This document shows, in pieces, positions 12,681 through 23,317 of a stretch of DNA of 64,000 bases; position 1 is the first letter of the stretch, and each line of letters begins with the position of its first letter. The notes under the pieces are model-generated. The model was not told where the DNA came from and did not search any database. It worked only from the letters and a program-made list of their open reading frames with translations. Both the position numbers and the translations under genes were made by a program. The stretch comes from Euglena gracilis (Eukaryota; Euglenida; Euglenophyceae; Euglenales): the NCBI GenBank assembly GCA_039621445.1, contig CP154956.1, positions 21,355,295-21,419,294 on the forward strand. The letters are read 5' to 3'.

Positions 12681-13365
12681 AGTGCAATTTGCAAGTAGTC
12701 CATCTTTGGGAGGGGTCATTTGGTGACAACATTGTTGTGGGGGAAATCTGTGAATTCATCAAAAATGTGCAATACTGGATCAGCTGAACCCAATTTTTGT
12801 CCTTGGAAGACAGACTCAAAGCTCGCATATTCTGCAAAAACAGTTTATTGACGTTTTCAACCAAACCGTTTGATCGGGTGTTCCGGGGTAGAGAAAACGA
12901 TAATTTCACGGCAAGAGCCTTAAACGCTGTCTGGTAAAAACCACTGGGCTGTCTGAATCGCACGTCGTTGTCAGACCTCACAAGGGGTGGTTTTCCAAAA
13001 ACAGAAATCCACCGGTCCAAAATAAGCCTCAAAACACCTTCTCCGGTTACCGTTTTCTGTGTGGGGATGATTTGGCAAAAATGGGACAAATTGTCGACCA
13101 AAGTCAGCAAATAACCAAAAACATTGTAGGGGTCCATTTGAGCAAATTCCAAACGCACAACTTCATTGCTCACTGTTGGAATCGGTAAAGAACCCACCTT
13201 TCCACGGTCACTGGGGCCGTTTTGTTTTGAAAGGGTGTAAATTTCACACGTCATCACAATGGCCGTGCAAATTTCCAACATCTCTTTCTTGGAAACCTTG
13301 GACTTAAAATTTGCTCAAAAAGAACAACAAAGTCCTTTCAGCACCAACATGGTTGCTTGCCTTGT
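12679..13365 (-). pseudogene. Element A integrase core
   Basis: A 200-codon open frame (12679-13281) has the layout of a retroviral-type integrase: an Asp in AQMDPYN, a second Asp in VRSDNDVRF, and a Glu in NGLVENVNK. These match the D, D and E of the catalytic triad with plausible spacing. Upstream in other frames (13282-13365) CHKASNHVG looks like the His-His half of the N-terminal zinc-binding domain, with stops in between. The triad residues survive, but the protein is split by frameshifts at both ends. Integrase would insert the cDNA into the host chromosome. Confidence 0.8.
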
Positions 13366-13370
13366 GACAT

Positions 13371-14110
13371 TCATCCAAACAAACCTTCAAAAAATGAGAT
13401 GAAACAACCAAATTTTCCTTCACAATACATGGCCTTGGCAGATCCGAACCAAAACTCATTGTCAATGAAAAAGGGTTTTGAAACCTCCACCTTTTCCCAA
13501 AAATCCTTCAGCTCTGAATTCAAATAATCCTTTTCTGACACTTGCACTCTGTGGGACAAATTGAAAATCTTCTGAAAAAACAGGTCAAGCGGCACAACCA
13601 TTTTCTGAAAAGCGTTCCTTGCTTCTTCCTCAAAGCGAATTTCAAACTTGTTCTCAAAATCAGCACGATACAGAAAGTAACACAATTCATTTTTGCAATC
13701 TGCCACATGAACGATATTCAGTTTGAACTGATTCAAAAACACATACATCCTTCTTAGCCTTTTGTTGAGGGGGGGTTCACCTTTCAGAAAAGAGGTGGCT
13801 GCCTCATTGTCTGTCATCCACACAATTGGCAGATTTTGCAAAGTCCTTGTTTGTGAAGCAATGGTCAGCACACCACTCAAAATTTAATTTTCCCAGGTGG
13901 TGTATTTTTTCTTGCCTGACTCCATTTCCAGTTGTAGTGGACCAAGGGCACCAACCTCATTACACTCTTGTTATTGTTTTTAAGGGTCCCATCCACCTTC
14001 ACACCACTTGTTCGAAAATTCTCAGGAATTTGTGTTTGTTGGAGTGTTTGCCACTGAAACAAATCAGAACTGTCAGTCACCAAAACAATCTCTCCTGAAC
14101 TCCTGGGGGT
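13371..14110 (-). pseudogene. Element A RNase H domain
   Basis: The segment starts within the frame ending at 13877 (IVLVTDSSDLFQW, first catalytic Asp) and continues in the open frame 13371-13880 (VWMTDNEAATSFL, a further Asp, then LNIVHVADCKNELCYFLYR). The last string aligns with the usual N..AD.LSR motif but has Tyr where the final catalytic Asp should be. With the frameshift, that makes the domain inactive. The remaining C-terminal part is probably the linker to integrase. Confidence 0.7.
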
Positions 14111-14686
14111 ACCCAAAACATCCAGGGATGATAATTTCCTTTTCAAAGCATTCAAACAACTCTCATCCTTTTCAGTCCACCTCCATTTCACATTCTTTTT
14201 CAGAAGATCTGTCAGTGGGGCTGAGTCAAAGGTAAAACCTTTCACGTGTCTGCGATAAAAATTCATATCTCCCAAAATTCGCCTCAAATCTCTTTGATTC
14301 TGAACTCGAAAACTCAGAATTGGTTCAATTTTCCTCTTGTTTGCCTGCCACATTCCCCATCCCAACGAGAAACCCAAGTAGTCAGTGGTCTGATTCAAAA
14401 AAGAACATTTGCTCAATTTGATTCTCACTTGGTTCTTTCTGCAAACTTCAAACCACTTATCCAAAAGATACAAATGATCCTCCTCAGAGTTTGCACCAAC
14501 CCCTGTGTCATCGAAAAAAGAATCCATGTGTCCATCCTTCAAAATATCTCTCACCCTCAAATCCGTTTTGCATTCGGAGGTTAGGATTTCCATCAACTCC
14601 TAAAAAATCCCCGGGGCATTCATCAACCCAAACATCATCCTTTTTGGATGGGGTTGCTGGAATTTTGTTCCACAATTTGCTTCAGA
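13877..14686 (-). pseudogene. Element A reverse transcriptase, 3' part
   Basis: Reading the minus strand from 14686, the frame gives KRMMFGLMNAPGIF, an in-frame TAG at 14600-14602, then ELMEIL. This is the RT motif F/PFGL.NAP..FQ..M with the Gln codon turned into a stop. Past the stop, MDSFFDDTGVGANSEEDHL supplies the catalytic Asp pair (FFDD in place of YxDD). YLGFSLGWG and an RRILGDMNFYRRHVKGF thumb-like segment follow. The fingers and the first palm Asp are gone, lost with gag and protease. Confidence 0.85.
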
Positions 14687-15081
14687 AATGTTTCAACCTG
14701 GGTGATGGGGTTCACAGTGGTAAACACGGACTGACTGCTGCTGGCTGATTTGATTTCCAATTATTGCAACCTTCTTTCAAAATCTTCAATGGAGGACATT
14801 TCTGCAGATCACTTTCTAAAAACTCAATCACTGGCTCTTAAAACTGAGAGAAACACTGGAAAACCCAAAAAGACAAACAAAACTGAAGAAACCAGAACAG
14901 AAAACCAACCACTGGGTTCATTGTTGACCACAGCTTGAATGACAATTTCTGTTGAAGGTGTTGTTCAGTACCAGCAACTCGGTTAACCTTGCCTCCAGGA
15001 AGACCAACTTCTGGAACTTTAACAACAAGTGAAACGATGATGAATCTCCTCGAAGACGTCTTGGACGACTGGAACAACAAA
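14687..15081 (-). other. Element A leader after internal deletion
   Basis: About 400 bp between the primer binding site and the RT remnant. I see no Gag, zinc knuckle or protease motif on either strand. A full-length Ty3/gypsy element would have 2 kb or more here, so this is the scar of a large deletion plus the 5' untranslated leader. Confidence 0.6.
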
Positions 15082-15093
15082 CCTCTGCGACCA
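15082..15093 (-). other. Primer binding site of element A (tRNA-iMet-like)
   Basis: On the coding strand the 12 bases read TGGTCGCAGAGG and lie four bases inside the 5' LTR. The complement of a typical eukaryotic initiator tRNA-Met 3' end is TGGTAGCAGAGG, so 11 of 12 bases agree. Element C has nearly the same site. Confidence 0.75.
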
Positions 15094-15097
15094 ACTT

Positions 15098-15283
15098 TGG
15101 ACGTCTCAGAATATTCTTTTGTTTTTCTTGAACTCCTCGGATTCCCAATTTTCTTGATATCCCAATCGTCCCAAAGATCAATTGGAAGACATAACACAAG
15201 AGCCAGCAGTCTGCGGGGGTAAAAGTTTGAATTAGGAATACAAAAGTCAATTCGGCAGTAAACGATCAGGCAAATAGTCCGCA
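15098..15283 (-). repeat. 5' LTR of element A
   Basis: A 186 bp copy that runs from TGGACGTCTCAG to AATAGTCCGCA and is followed at once by the target duplication GAAAC. It is 20 bp shorter than the other LTR because of small deletions, mainly near 15255-15265. Confidence 0.93.
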
Positions 15284-16123
15284 GAAACAATGATTTGACC
15301 CCAAAACTGGAAACCGATCGGGGGTTCCCGTTACGTTTCCCGGGGTAGCTACTTTGATGTGCCGGCCGTATTAGCGCCTACCGGTGTGAAAAACATGTGG
15401 ATGTCAAAAAACTATCCAGATATCGACAGTTTTGGAGGGTGGAAGAGGGCCCCAAATGGCGGTACAACCTGTTCCCCTTACATGGCCCCATGGGAAACCA
15501 TGATTTGACCCCAAAACTGGAAACCGATCGGGGGTTCCCGTTATGTTCCCCGGGATAGCTACTTTGATGTGCCGGCCGGATTAGGGCCTACGTGTGTGAA
15601 AAACATGCGGATGTCAAAAACCTATCCAGATATCGACAGTTTTGGAGGGTGGAAGAGGGCCCCAAATGGCGGTACAACCTGTTCCCCTTACATGGCCCCA
15701 TGGGAAACCATGATTCGACCCCAAAACTGGAAACCGATTGGGGGTTCCCCTGATGTTCCCGGGGATAGCTACTTTGATGTGCCGGCCGGATTATTGCCTA
15801 CTGGTGTGAAAAACATGCGGATGTCAAAAAACTATCCAGATATCTACAGTTTTGGATGGGTGGAAGAGGGCCTCAAATGGCAGTACAACCTGTTCCCCTA
15901 ACATGGCCTCATGGGAAACCATGATTTGACCCAAAACTGGAAACCGATCGGTGGTTCCCGTTATTTTCCCCGGGATAGCTACTTTGATGTGCCGGCCGGA
16001 TTAGTGCCTTCGTGTGTGAAAAACATGCGGATGTCAAAAAACTATCCTGATATCGACAGTTTTGGAGGGGTCGAAGAGGGCCTCAAATGGCAGTACAACC
16101 TGTTCCCCCAACATGGCCCTATG
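15284..16123. repeat. Satellite 2, block 2 (about 4 monomers)
   Basis: Satellite 2 resumes with the GAAAC duplication and runs for four units to the left end of element B. The last unit keeps sequence past the point (TTCCCC) at which element C is inserted, so the left edge of B has been re-formed by a later event. Confidence 0.95.
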
Positions 16124-19100
16124 GGAACCCGTCCTCGGGGTCCCCGGCGTAGGATCGATTTGCAAAAGTTCCGTGGCCGTCAGCCACTCCTGGGTGCGTC
16201 GGCAGGTTTTGCCCCGATCCCCCCCGGGGACTGTCCACCCCCGAAACCTGGAGGGATCCAGTTCCCGTGGTCTCGGCACACGCCCCACCCTGCCCGGCGC
16301 CCTCGAGGGGAACCGGACACATCGAATGCAGGGGGTGGGTGGGCTCAGGTCCACCCCCCGGAGTGTTTTGGGCTGTTACTACGAACGGGGTTAAACCTGG
16401 AATTTCCCCAACCTCGGCCCGTGGACTCCCTACTTGCTTTTCCACTCCCTGATTCCCCGCTGTGTGCATGCTTGTGCGTGTCAAGCCACACCACTTGTTC
16501 CGCTTGAACAGCACAATTACAAGCAAATTGACTGCACGATTCAAAGTGACAATGGAATGTTTGTAAGGATTTGGTAAGGATGTGGGAGATGGAAAGGAAG
16601 ACCCTGCAGAGGAGCAACGTTTTTAAATTCTGCATTCTGCCCCTCCCGAACTTCGGCTCCGAACGAGCCTAAATCAGGGGGGCAATTAATTCATTCTGAC
16701 CCCCCCTATTTCGGCTCTAAACAGCCAAAATTATGTTGCGGAATGGACCCCATTCTGATTTCTGTGCGGGGCTGCCCCCTCCCCACTTCGGGGCTCTTGT
16801 CACCGAACTGGCTGGGGTGTTTATGTTTTGGGCTGAAATGTTCTGGTAAAATATTTCTTCGCACAGCCCCCCCCCCCCCCATCGATGAGAGCTGACCCAG
16901 CCCGAAACGGTTGAGGGGAGAGATATTTTTTATGCCAACCGATTGTGGAAAACCCTTCACAATTTCCTCCCAAAACCTGGCTTTGTTCCCTGTCTGAAAA
17001 CAGGAGAAAACACCTTTGAGGGAAACTCTGAATTTCTTAATTTTTGATGCAAAGAATCTGTAAATTCTGCACAAACAAACCAAAAAAAGCCTGAAAAAAA
17101 TTGGGGAAAAAAACTGAGAAAATAAAATGTCACTGACACAGCCACAGCCATTCTCATCCTGGCCATTTAAATTCCTCCCCCCCCCCAGGGTTTTCGGTTC
17201 AGTACAACCGTAAACCTGGTGGAGGTAAAAATGGACCGGCCAAATCTCGAATCTGTGGTTTTGGTTATTATTGCTGCCCCCCCCCCGGCCTGCCATCTTC
17301 TGACCCAGGTTCGGGGAGGAAGTGAGACAAAAAGAGCAGCCCCCCCCAGCCCAGAAATTGGCCACCTTCCGGCCTAACTTCTGCTGGGAGAGATAAAAAT
17401 GCTGCCCCCCCCAGCCCATAAATTGGCTTCCTTTCAGCCAGATTTCGGCTGTGAGAGATAAAAATGCTGCTCCCCCCCAGCCCATAAATTGGCTTCCTTT
17501 CGGCCATATTTCCGCTGGGAGAGATAAAATACTGCCCCCCCTGCCCAGAAATTGGCTTCCTTTCGGCCATATTTCCGCTGGGAGATTTAAAAATGCCCTC
17601 CCCCCCAGGGCCTTCTGTTCTGCAAAATCAAAAACCTGGTGGAGGCACATAATAAACTGCCCAGGCTACAACAACATACGCTTATTCCGGTGCTACTGAA
17701 CGCCTGAACCTGGAGGTCAGCAACCCAGGTCACAGAGTGGACGGAACAACAGTAACGACTCCAAAACTGCTGGGTGAAATGCAAAACGAATCCATTAAAA
17801 CAGCCCCACCTGGCCCATCTGAACATGCCAGATGGCTATAAATGACATCCGCCATTGCCTCCATGACGACCCGGGTCCGTCATCTGGAAACTCAACTGGC
17901 AGGGTCGAAACAAAGCTGTATTTTCTGCTGCTCAGCCAGAACCCCCCCCCGACCTGCCATCAGCCAGCCCAGGTCAGGGGTAAAAGAGCATAAAAAAGTT
18001 CGCCCAGCCTACCCCACCCCTGACCTGCGTTTGGCCCTCGGCCAGCCCAGGTCAAGGGAAAAAGCCAAATTTGAGGGTTGGGAAAAAATATTTGGTCTGT
18101 CACACCCTGTATTCGGCACGAAACTGCCTTAATTCACGGTTTTATACACCCCCTCAGGTGTTTCCTGACAGCCGTAACCTGATGGGAAAAGAAAACCAAA
18201 AATCTCCGACATACAAACTGGGCACTCCTTCTGATATTGGGGTCGCGGTTCAGCCCAGCCAGGGCTGGGCCCACAGCCGCAGAAATCTGAGGAGTTCGCT
18301 GCAAAATCTGGACCAGCCACATACCCTGGCTATCAATTGCTTCCAACGGTCGCTGGTCCAATGACCATACGAACCTTGGACAGCCTTGATAAAAAATCAC
18401 CCTCGGCAGCAAATAATTCTCCGAAATTCTTCTGTGTATTCCATCCAAGCACAGCAGACTTAGTCGAGGGAGAATAAAAATACCCCTCGATCAGCCCCCC
18501 CCCACCCCAGCACGGTTCTGCCAAATCATGCTCAGGTTGGGGACCGGGGTTCGTAAACAAAAAAAGTCTGATTCCCCCCCGTTCTGGCCCGTACACATCC
18601 AGAAACGAGGGTCCAGGGTAAAAAATACCCCAGGGCTATCCCCCCCCCGTTCTGGCCCGAAACATCCAGAAATGGGGGTCCAGGGGAAGAAATACCCGAG
18701 AGCCGCCCCCCCCCCCCCGTTCTGGCCCGAACACTTCCAGAAATGGGGGTCCAGGTGAGGGAATGCCCAAAGGCTGCCCCCCCTGCCCACGGCTGCAAAC
18801 CTCACCACTGGGTCAGGGGAGAATAAAAAATATTCTGACAACCCAATCTGGGAGTGGGGCCTTGTCATTGCCACGCGTCAGAAAAGGTTTTGGATCAGCC
18901 CCCGACTGGCGCCTCCAAAGATTCCTTGGTCCACCGTTCGATACGAGCAGAGGCAGCGCTGTAAATACAGTATAATTCACCTCCGTTTGGGCCCAAAGAT
19001 TCTTGCAAATCTTTGAAATTGTGTCCAATGGACTTCGGGTCCGGCAATTCCATGCCGAGCCTTGCCCCATTTGAAAATTGAACCTGCGAAAACACAAAGC

Positions 19101-19250
19101 ATTTCCCACCCCATCTCATGCAACCATTCTGCAAAATGGTCACATTTACGGCATGGGGGAGGCAGCCTAGCCCCCGTTTGCTTTTCATGGCGAGTTTCTG
19201 AACAATCCACAGGTCTAAACCCTGTGGACATCCAAAACCTCCTCACACTC
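16124..19250 (-). repeat. Partial 3' LTR of element B
   Basis: Collinear with 27530-31090 and 38230-41680, starting at GGAACCC shared with the satellite and fading out after 19230. It lacks the LTR segment equivalent to about 31090-31579. It holds the same internal modules as the other LTR copies. In the stretch 18850-18980 it agrees better with element C's 3' LTR (30710-30840) than with either 5' LTR. Confidence 0.9.
16630..18840. repeat. Array of C-tract/hairpin/A-rich modules in element B 3' LTR
   Basis: Successive units of roughly 60-70 bp, each with a C run of 6-14, a GC-rich inverted repeat, and a purine/A-rich tail such as GAGATAAAAA. Three families are clear: CAGCCCA.AAATTGGCTTCC units (17340-17600), GACCTG...CAGGTC units (17950-18060), and GTTCTGGCCCG...CCAGAAA units (18570-18760). 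The last family repeats three times. No coding sense is apparent. Confidence 0.85.
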
Positions 19251-19312
19251 AAAAGAAGGCTCCCTGGGAATCCCTCCCAAAGGTCTTTCCCTACCAAACA
19301 GAATTGGGTAGC
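19251..19312. other. Unassigned segment at the LTR/integrase deletion junction of element B
   Basis: About 60 bp between recognisable LTR and recognisable integrase sequence that I cannot align with either in element C. It may be filler from the repair that made the deletion, or diverged LTR. Confidence 0.4.
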
Positions 19313-19830
19313 CCTGGGAGTCCGGTATGCCCAAGGTATGCATGGAAATCCCTGACCACTGCGTTTTGGAGGCTCCATGGAACACACAGGAGACCATCCG
19401 CATACATGAAACCGTTCTCCACCCTCACAGCCTTGGGCCATGACATCCCTGGTGTTTGGGTTCAAGCAAAAATACGACCAAAACTCGGAAATTTCCTGTA
19501 TTCCAAACCTCAATTCACCTCCCAGAGTTTGCCAAAATCCACCTGTGTGGGTTTAGGAATTGGTGTGGTAGAGAGCGTGCGGGAAGAGGTTGCAGGGTTT
19601 GCAAGCTCCTCGGCGGCCGTGCTTGAAGAATCCACCACAGGTCATGCAATCTCTTTCACCTCCTCCTCGGTAGACCAATGAGCATTCCCATATTGGTCTA
19701 CATATTGGGGCTGAACTTCCTCGGATCCTTGTGTTGCAGGGGTTGGCAGGGGTTCTGTTCCTCCTACATCCCCCACAAACGAGGCATCCTCTTGTGCACT
19801 TTCCAATCCTATGTCCTGGGTCCCCGTCTC
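19313..19830 (-). pseudogene. Element B RNase H-integrase linker and integrase N-terminal stub
   Basis: Homologous to 33048-33570 of element C. The open frame 19642-19929 covers the linker (GVTTRSGKETGTQDIGLESA). Further on the frame passes a TGA near 19512 that replaces the Trp codon found in element C, and reaches the FHAYLGH zinc-binding His pair before homology ends at 19313. No catalytic residue of integrase remains in B. Confidence 0.75.
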
Positions 19831-19989
19831 TTTACCACTCCGAGTGGTAACACCTCGAATCCAGGCATTTGGCTGTGTGGGTGGTCCTCGGAGCCAAAGC
19901 CACATGCAATTTGCCTCCTCCCTTTTCACGAATCAGAGCCATGACGTCTTCCTTGTCCTGCGCCGTGCCGTGGCGACTCACATCCTTCA

Positions 19990-20460
19990 CGGCTTCACTT
20001 GCAGGATAAGCCCGACTGGAAACGATGTCTGCTATTGTGTTGTCCTTTCCAGGCACGAAACACACTGTCAAATCATATTTTGACAGGAGTTGGTGCCATC
20101 GCGCCCTTCGGCCTAGGGGTCCGCTTGGGGTATCCAGGACCTCATTCGTCAGGAATTCCAGGCTCCGGTGATCCGTCAACACCAAGACGGGTTGGAGGCC
20201 AATACAAGACTCCCACTTTTGAAGGGCCGCTATTATAGCATATGTTTCCTGTTCCCTCGGCACCCAATTCCGTTGGCTGTCCGTGAGCTTCGTGCTCATG
20301 AACGCCACAGGGGATGTCTTTTTCGCCAAGACATCCTCCACTGTCGGTGCCCGATCCTCGTCTATGAGTTGCTCCAACGTAGCCCCTATTGCATATTGGC
20401 TTGCGTCAGCTCTCAAGACAAAAGGCTTGTCGGGGTTCACCCTTTGCAAGGTGAGCTCCC
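19990..20460 (-). pseudogene. Element B RNase H domain
   Basis: Part of the 350-codon open frame 19832-20884. The four acidic positions are present: Asp160 in FVLRADASQYAIG, Glu in PREQETYAI (residues 215-217), Asp242 in LVLTDHRSLEF, and Asp290 in GKDNTIADIVSS. This is the classic Ty3/gypsy RNase H, which removes the RNA strand during reverse transcription. The domain itself could be intact, but the RT in front of it is broken. Confidence 0.88.
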
Positions 20461-21300
20461 CACAAAGCTTTGATTTGATTTCCTGAAATGCCTCCTCGTC
20501 CTCCTTATCCCACGTGATTCGTTTTTCGGATCCGGTTTTCCCCTCGCTGCGTGTAATTTTCAACTTGTCTTGGAGTCGCGACGCAACCCGTGCATACTCC
20601 TTGACATACGAATTGTAGTAGTTCGTAAAACCCAAAAATGCTCTAAGGGCCGTGATCGTCTGTGGCCTTTGCCATTTCTCAATGGCCCTGAGCTTGCCAG
20701 GTTCTGGTCTACTGGTCCCGTTCTCCAAAACATGGCCGCAAAATGCAACCCCCTTGACAAAAAACTTACACTTTCGGACATCACAGATGAATTTGGCACC
20801 CTTGAGGACTTCTAGCACCCGTCTCAGGTCCCTGTCATGGGCTGCTAGAAGATCCTCCCCCTCCTCCACCCGAGTTCCAACCAAGATATCACACGATCAA
20901 GGGGTCAGCTACATCCAGACACCGATGATAAGACGTCCTCCATTATCTGTTGGAACTGTTGACTGGCGTTTGTCAGACCCATTACATTTACGCTCCAATG
21001 GAAAACCCCCAGCGTAGTGTAACAAGCTGTGATGGGTCGACTATCTGGGTGTAAGGGTTGCTGGTGGAAGGCCTGTCTCAAATCCATGATTGAAAAAATT
21101 TGCCTCCCACCTTGTTTCACCAACTAATCTTCAATCACAGGTAGTGGATATGAGATATGGGAGTCTGGTAATTTGGACCTCTCATATCTACCACCCCTCG
21201 CCAGTCACCATCCTTTTCTGGAACAACAAAAGTATTGGACATCCATTCGCTGACCAACCCCTCAGGACTTCTTTCAATGTACCACCGATCCTTCCATTCC
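20461..21300 (-). pseudogene. Element B reverse transcriptase, catalytic motif destroyed
   Basis: Fingers and palm are spread over frames ending at 21135 (SNTFVVPEKDGDWRGVVDMR), at 20905 (FSIMDLRQAFHQ with the first catalytic Asp, then VMGLTNASQQFQQIM), and starting at 20884 (VGTRVEEGEDLLAAH and the thumb RAFLGFTNYYNSYVKEYA). At the position where element C encodes FIDD, the minus strand of B reads LIV and a stop (about 20885-20905), so the catalytic Asp pair is lost together with the frame. Homology to element C is otherwise continuous. Confidence 0.9.
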
Positions 21301-21990
21301 CTTGTCACTTTGCAATGGGCCTCGAACTTCTGCCCGTGCAAGCGAAAAGGTTTGGCTCGGGTAGGTACGGCACCTTCCTTGAGGGGTGTTGAGGCATTCC
21401 CATATGGGCCTCTGACAGGTGGGTCCTTGAGCGGTTCCTTGTCAAAGACCACCCCGTCATAATCCCTCTGAATTGTTTCTCGCAGGTCAAGAATTCTGGG
21501 ATCCACTTTTTCCTCCTCACGTGCCTCAACAATGTTGCGTATGGCCTTGGAATTGCCCAGGTGCTGCAACGCCTTGGCAGTACGCCTCCTCTCAGCCCGT
21601 GTGAGCTTTTCACCGTCACTATTGTGACCCTCAGGTGGTACTTGCAACTTCATTTTCCACAGGATTTGTTCAAACTCAGTGTCAAAATCCTGTAAAACGG
21701 GAGCTTGTGTTGCGATTCCGTACCTTTGTGGTTCCTCCTCACGGATCATCCTCACACGTCCCATTTTGTCCTTTCCACACCGTTTCCTCTTTTGTTTCCT
21801 CTCTCCTGTCCAACCGTACAGGAGAGCAAAATACGGTTCATCAATGGCCAAGGCTTTATGGTGGGGGAAAACGCCAATGTGATTCTGGGACATCCATGGA
21901 AAAGACAGAATCGCATCCACCTCCATGGATGCTTCATAAAACTCCGTCTCACACGAGACCAAATTCGGCAGAAATTCCCCGTTGAACTTC
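21301..21990 (-). pseudogene. Element B protease-RT connecting region
   Basis: Within the 308-codon open frame 21135-22061. After the end of the protease (ILSFPWMSQNHIG) comes a charged stretch (GERKQKRKRCGKDKMGRV, then ERRRTAKALQHLGNSKAIRNI) with no domain I can name, then KCKVTREWKDR-type sequence leading into RT. Element C has the same region at 35000-35590 in one frame. It is a linker typical of Pol polyproteins. Confidence 0.7.
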
Positions 21991-22294
21991 TGTCGGAAGG
22001 TCACCCCCAATGTGACCTTCTTGTTTCCCCCATCCATTACTTGATTGTTAGCTGTCACCAATCTGATTGTCTGAATGTCAAAAATATGGACTCAAGCAAA
22101 CCTGCCTTAATCAGGTTCACCTGGGCCCCGGTATCGATGGGGGCATTCAGAACCATGCCTTCACCGTTTGGCAACCATACAAACAGTCGCATAAGCAATT
22201 GTAAATCCTCGCCTGCTTGCACAATTTTATTCAGCTTGAACTTCGACACCCGGTTCAAGCACCGCTGGGGAATAAATTCTGTTGGCAATTTCAC
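21880..22294 (-). pseudogene. Element B retropepsin (aspartic protease)
   Basis: The open frame 22055-22294 encodes VLNAPIDTGAQVNLIKAGLL, with the DTGA active-site motif (Asp54 counted from 22294) of retroviral-type aspartic proteases. The rest (RLVTANNQVMDGGNKKVTL ... AILSFPWM) continues in the frame starting at 22061, so a one-base shift near 22050-22075 splits it. Protease would cut the Gag-DNMT-Pol polyprotein. Element C has lost this region, so B is the only witness for it in the window. Confidence 0.85.
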
Positions 22295-23317
22295 TGGGGG
22301 TGGGTACTTTCACTCAGCCCCGAATGAATTTGCCCCTTGCGTAATGGGGGTGCACTCATCAAATAATCCACCAATGCACCAGGCATCCTCCCCTTTTGCT
22401 TGGGTGAAAAATTCATCTCTTTTCCACCCAGCCTTTCCCGGTGTCTACTGGTGCCCCAGGGGGCCACCAGCAGCACAGGTCTGTTTATCACACAAAACAA
22501 TAGGGAGGGCCGCAATTCGTGGACAACACCAAATTCTTGTTGGCTTTTGGTAGCACCAACAAGAAAATTGGCAATAATCCACATCGATGAAATTCAATTC
22601 TTGCATAAAATCCCTGGATCGCAGAAACCCAAGCCTGGGCTTCTCAATCCACCAAAACCGTGGCTGAAAGTACTCTATAATTTCAAGAGTACTTTGAACC
22701 AGGGCGTCTGCCTTTTCAAAATACCTTGGCCTCTGAACCTTGGCATTGGAGTAGTCTTCACAGGGAGAGCCAGCCGCTATTACGTCGAAATAATTGCAGG
22801 AAAACTCCCTGTAATCCCACTCCAAAATATCCCTGCAAATTGTGGGGTTTCCGTGGGGTTGGATGTCCAGGGAAATGACATCGTACCCTTGGTCCCGAAA
22901 TTTATTTCCCACGCTGTTGGTCCCTGAAAATAAATCCAGCATGCTCAATTTTTTCTGTGAACCACCCGCCTGTGGGGTTCCTGGCAGCTGTGGGGGGTCC
23001 TGATGGTGAGATGGGCCACCCACAAAACGTTTCCGCTTACCATGCTGACCGTTACAATTGCGAGGATAAAGCTGGGAAAATCTGGAGTGGTTGGGCTGGC
23101 TCCCCATGAACCCTGTCAATGGGGGCACTGCCACTGCACTCCCACAATTGGAAGGCAGATACACTGGAGGAATTGACTCAACGGTTGGTGACGAGGGACA
23201 GAGGTGCAAGGCAGGTTTCGGGTCCGATTTAGGGTTGGGGTGGTTAGCACATTTCACTATGGAGGGGTCCTGACAGCCAGCGGTTCTGCCCCCTCCCTCG
23301 CAAAACCCCAGGCTCCC
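22291..23317 (-). CDS. Retrotransposon-encoded cytosine-5 DNA methyltransferase, in frame with Gag behind a UAG
   Basis: The frame stays open from the Gag stop (23318-23320) down to 22445. Residue numbers count from 23257. Residues 1-100 are a Pro/Ser/His-rich linker. Then come motif I (LDLFSGTNSVG, 107-117, S-adenosylmethionine binding), motif II (DVISLDIQ, 126-133), motif IV (GSPC, 163-166, nucleophile Cys166 encoded at 22760-22762), motif VI (WWIEKP, catalytic Glu205, with Lys in place of the usual Asn), and a motif VIII-like DYCQFSCWCYQKPTRIW (227-243). The frame ends at 22445, but frame 22291-22584 continues with HRERLGGKEMNF and QKGRMPGALVDYLMSA, which looks like the C-terminal motif IX/X region. 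A shift near 22460 therefore probably breaks the gene. Expected activity is transfer of methyl groups to cytosine C5, perhaps on the element's own DNA. Its place between Gag and protease implies release from a polyprotein. Confidence 0.88.

Larger units (their letters stand above)
11431..15283 (-). mobile_element. Element A: decayed chromodomain-type Ty3/gypsy LTR retrotransposon
   Basis: A 3.85 kb element bounded by two similar LTRs that begin TG and end CA on the plus strand. It is flanked by a perfect 5 bp duplication GAAAC at 11426-11430 and 15284-15288 and interrupts a satellite 2 monomer. The coding strand is minus. From right to left come the 5' LTR, a primer binding site, RT, RNase H, integrase, a GPY/F-like module and a degenerate chromodomain, then the 3' LTR. 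The order RT-RNase H-integrase-chromodomain is that of chromoviruses. Gag, protease and the front half of RT are missing: only about 400 bp separate the primer site from the RT remnant. Several frameshifts and stops make it inactive. It is not a close relative of elements B and C. Confidence 0.93.

Noticed and set aside
14838-15290. 150-codon open frame overlapping the 5' LTR and leader of element A as Gag
   Set aside because: It starts beyond the LTR in satellite sequence and shows no capsid or zinc-knuckle feature. Gag appears deleted.
15911-16544. Open frames of 141-198 codons across the satellite/LTR border of element B
   Set aside because: They cross the junction between two unrelated repeats, so they cannot be an inherited gene.
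16706-17650. 314-codon open frame on the minus strand in element B LTR (Trp/Gly-rich repeats)
   Set aside because: It is a translation of the C-tract/hairpin modules (poly-C read as Gly on the minus strand). Similar frames in the other LTR copies have different lengths and breaks, so module structure and not coding explains it.
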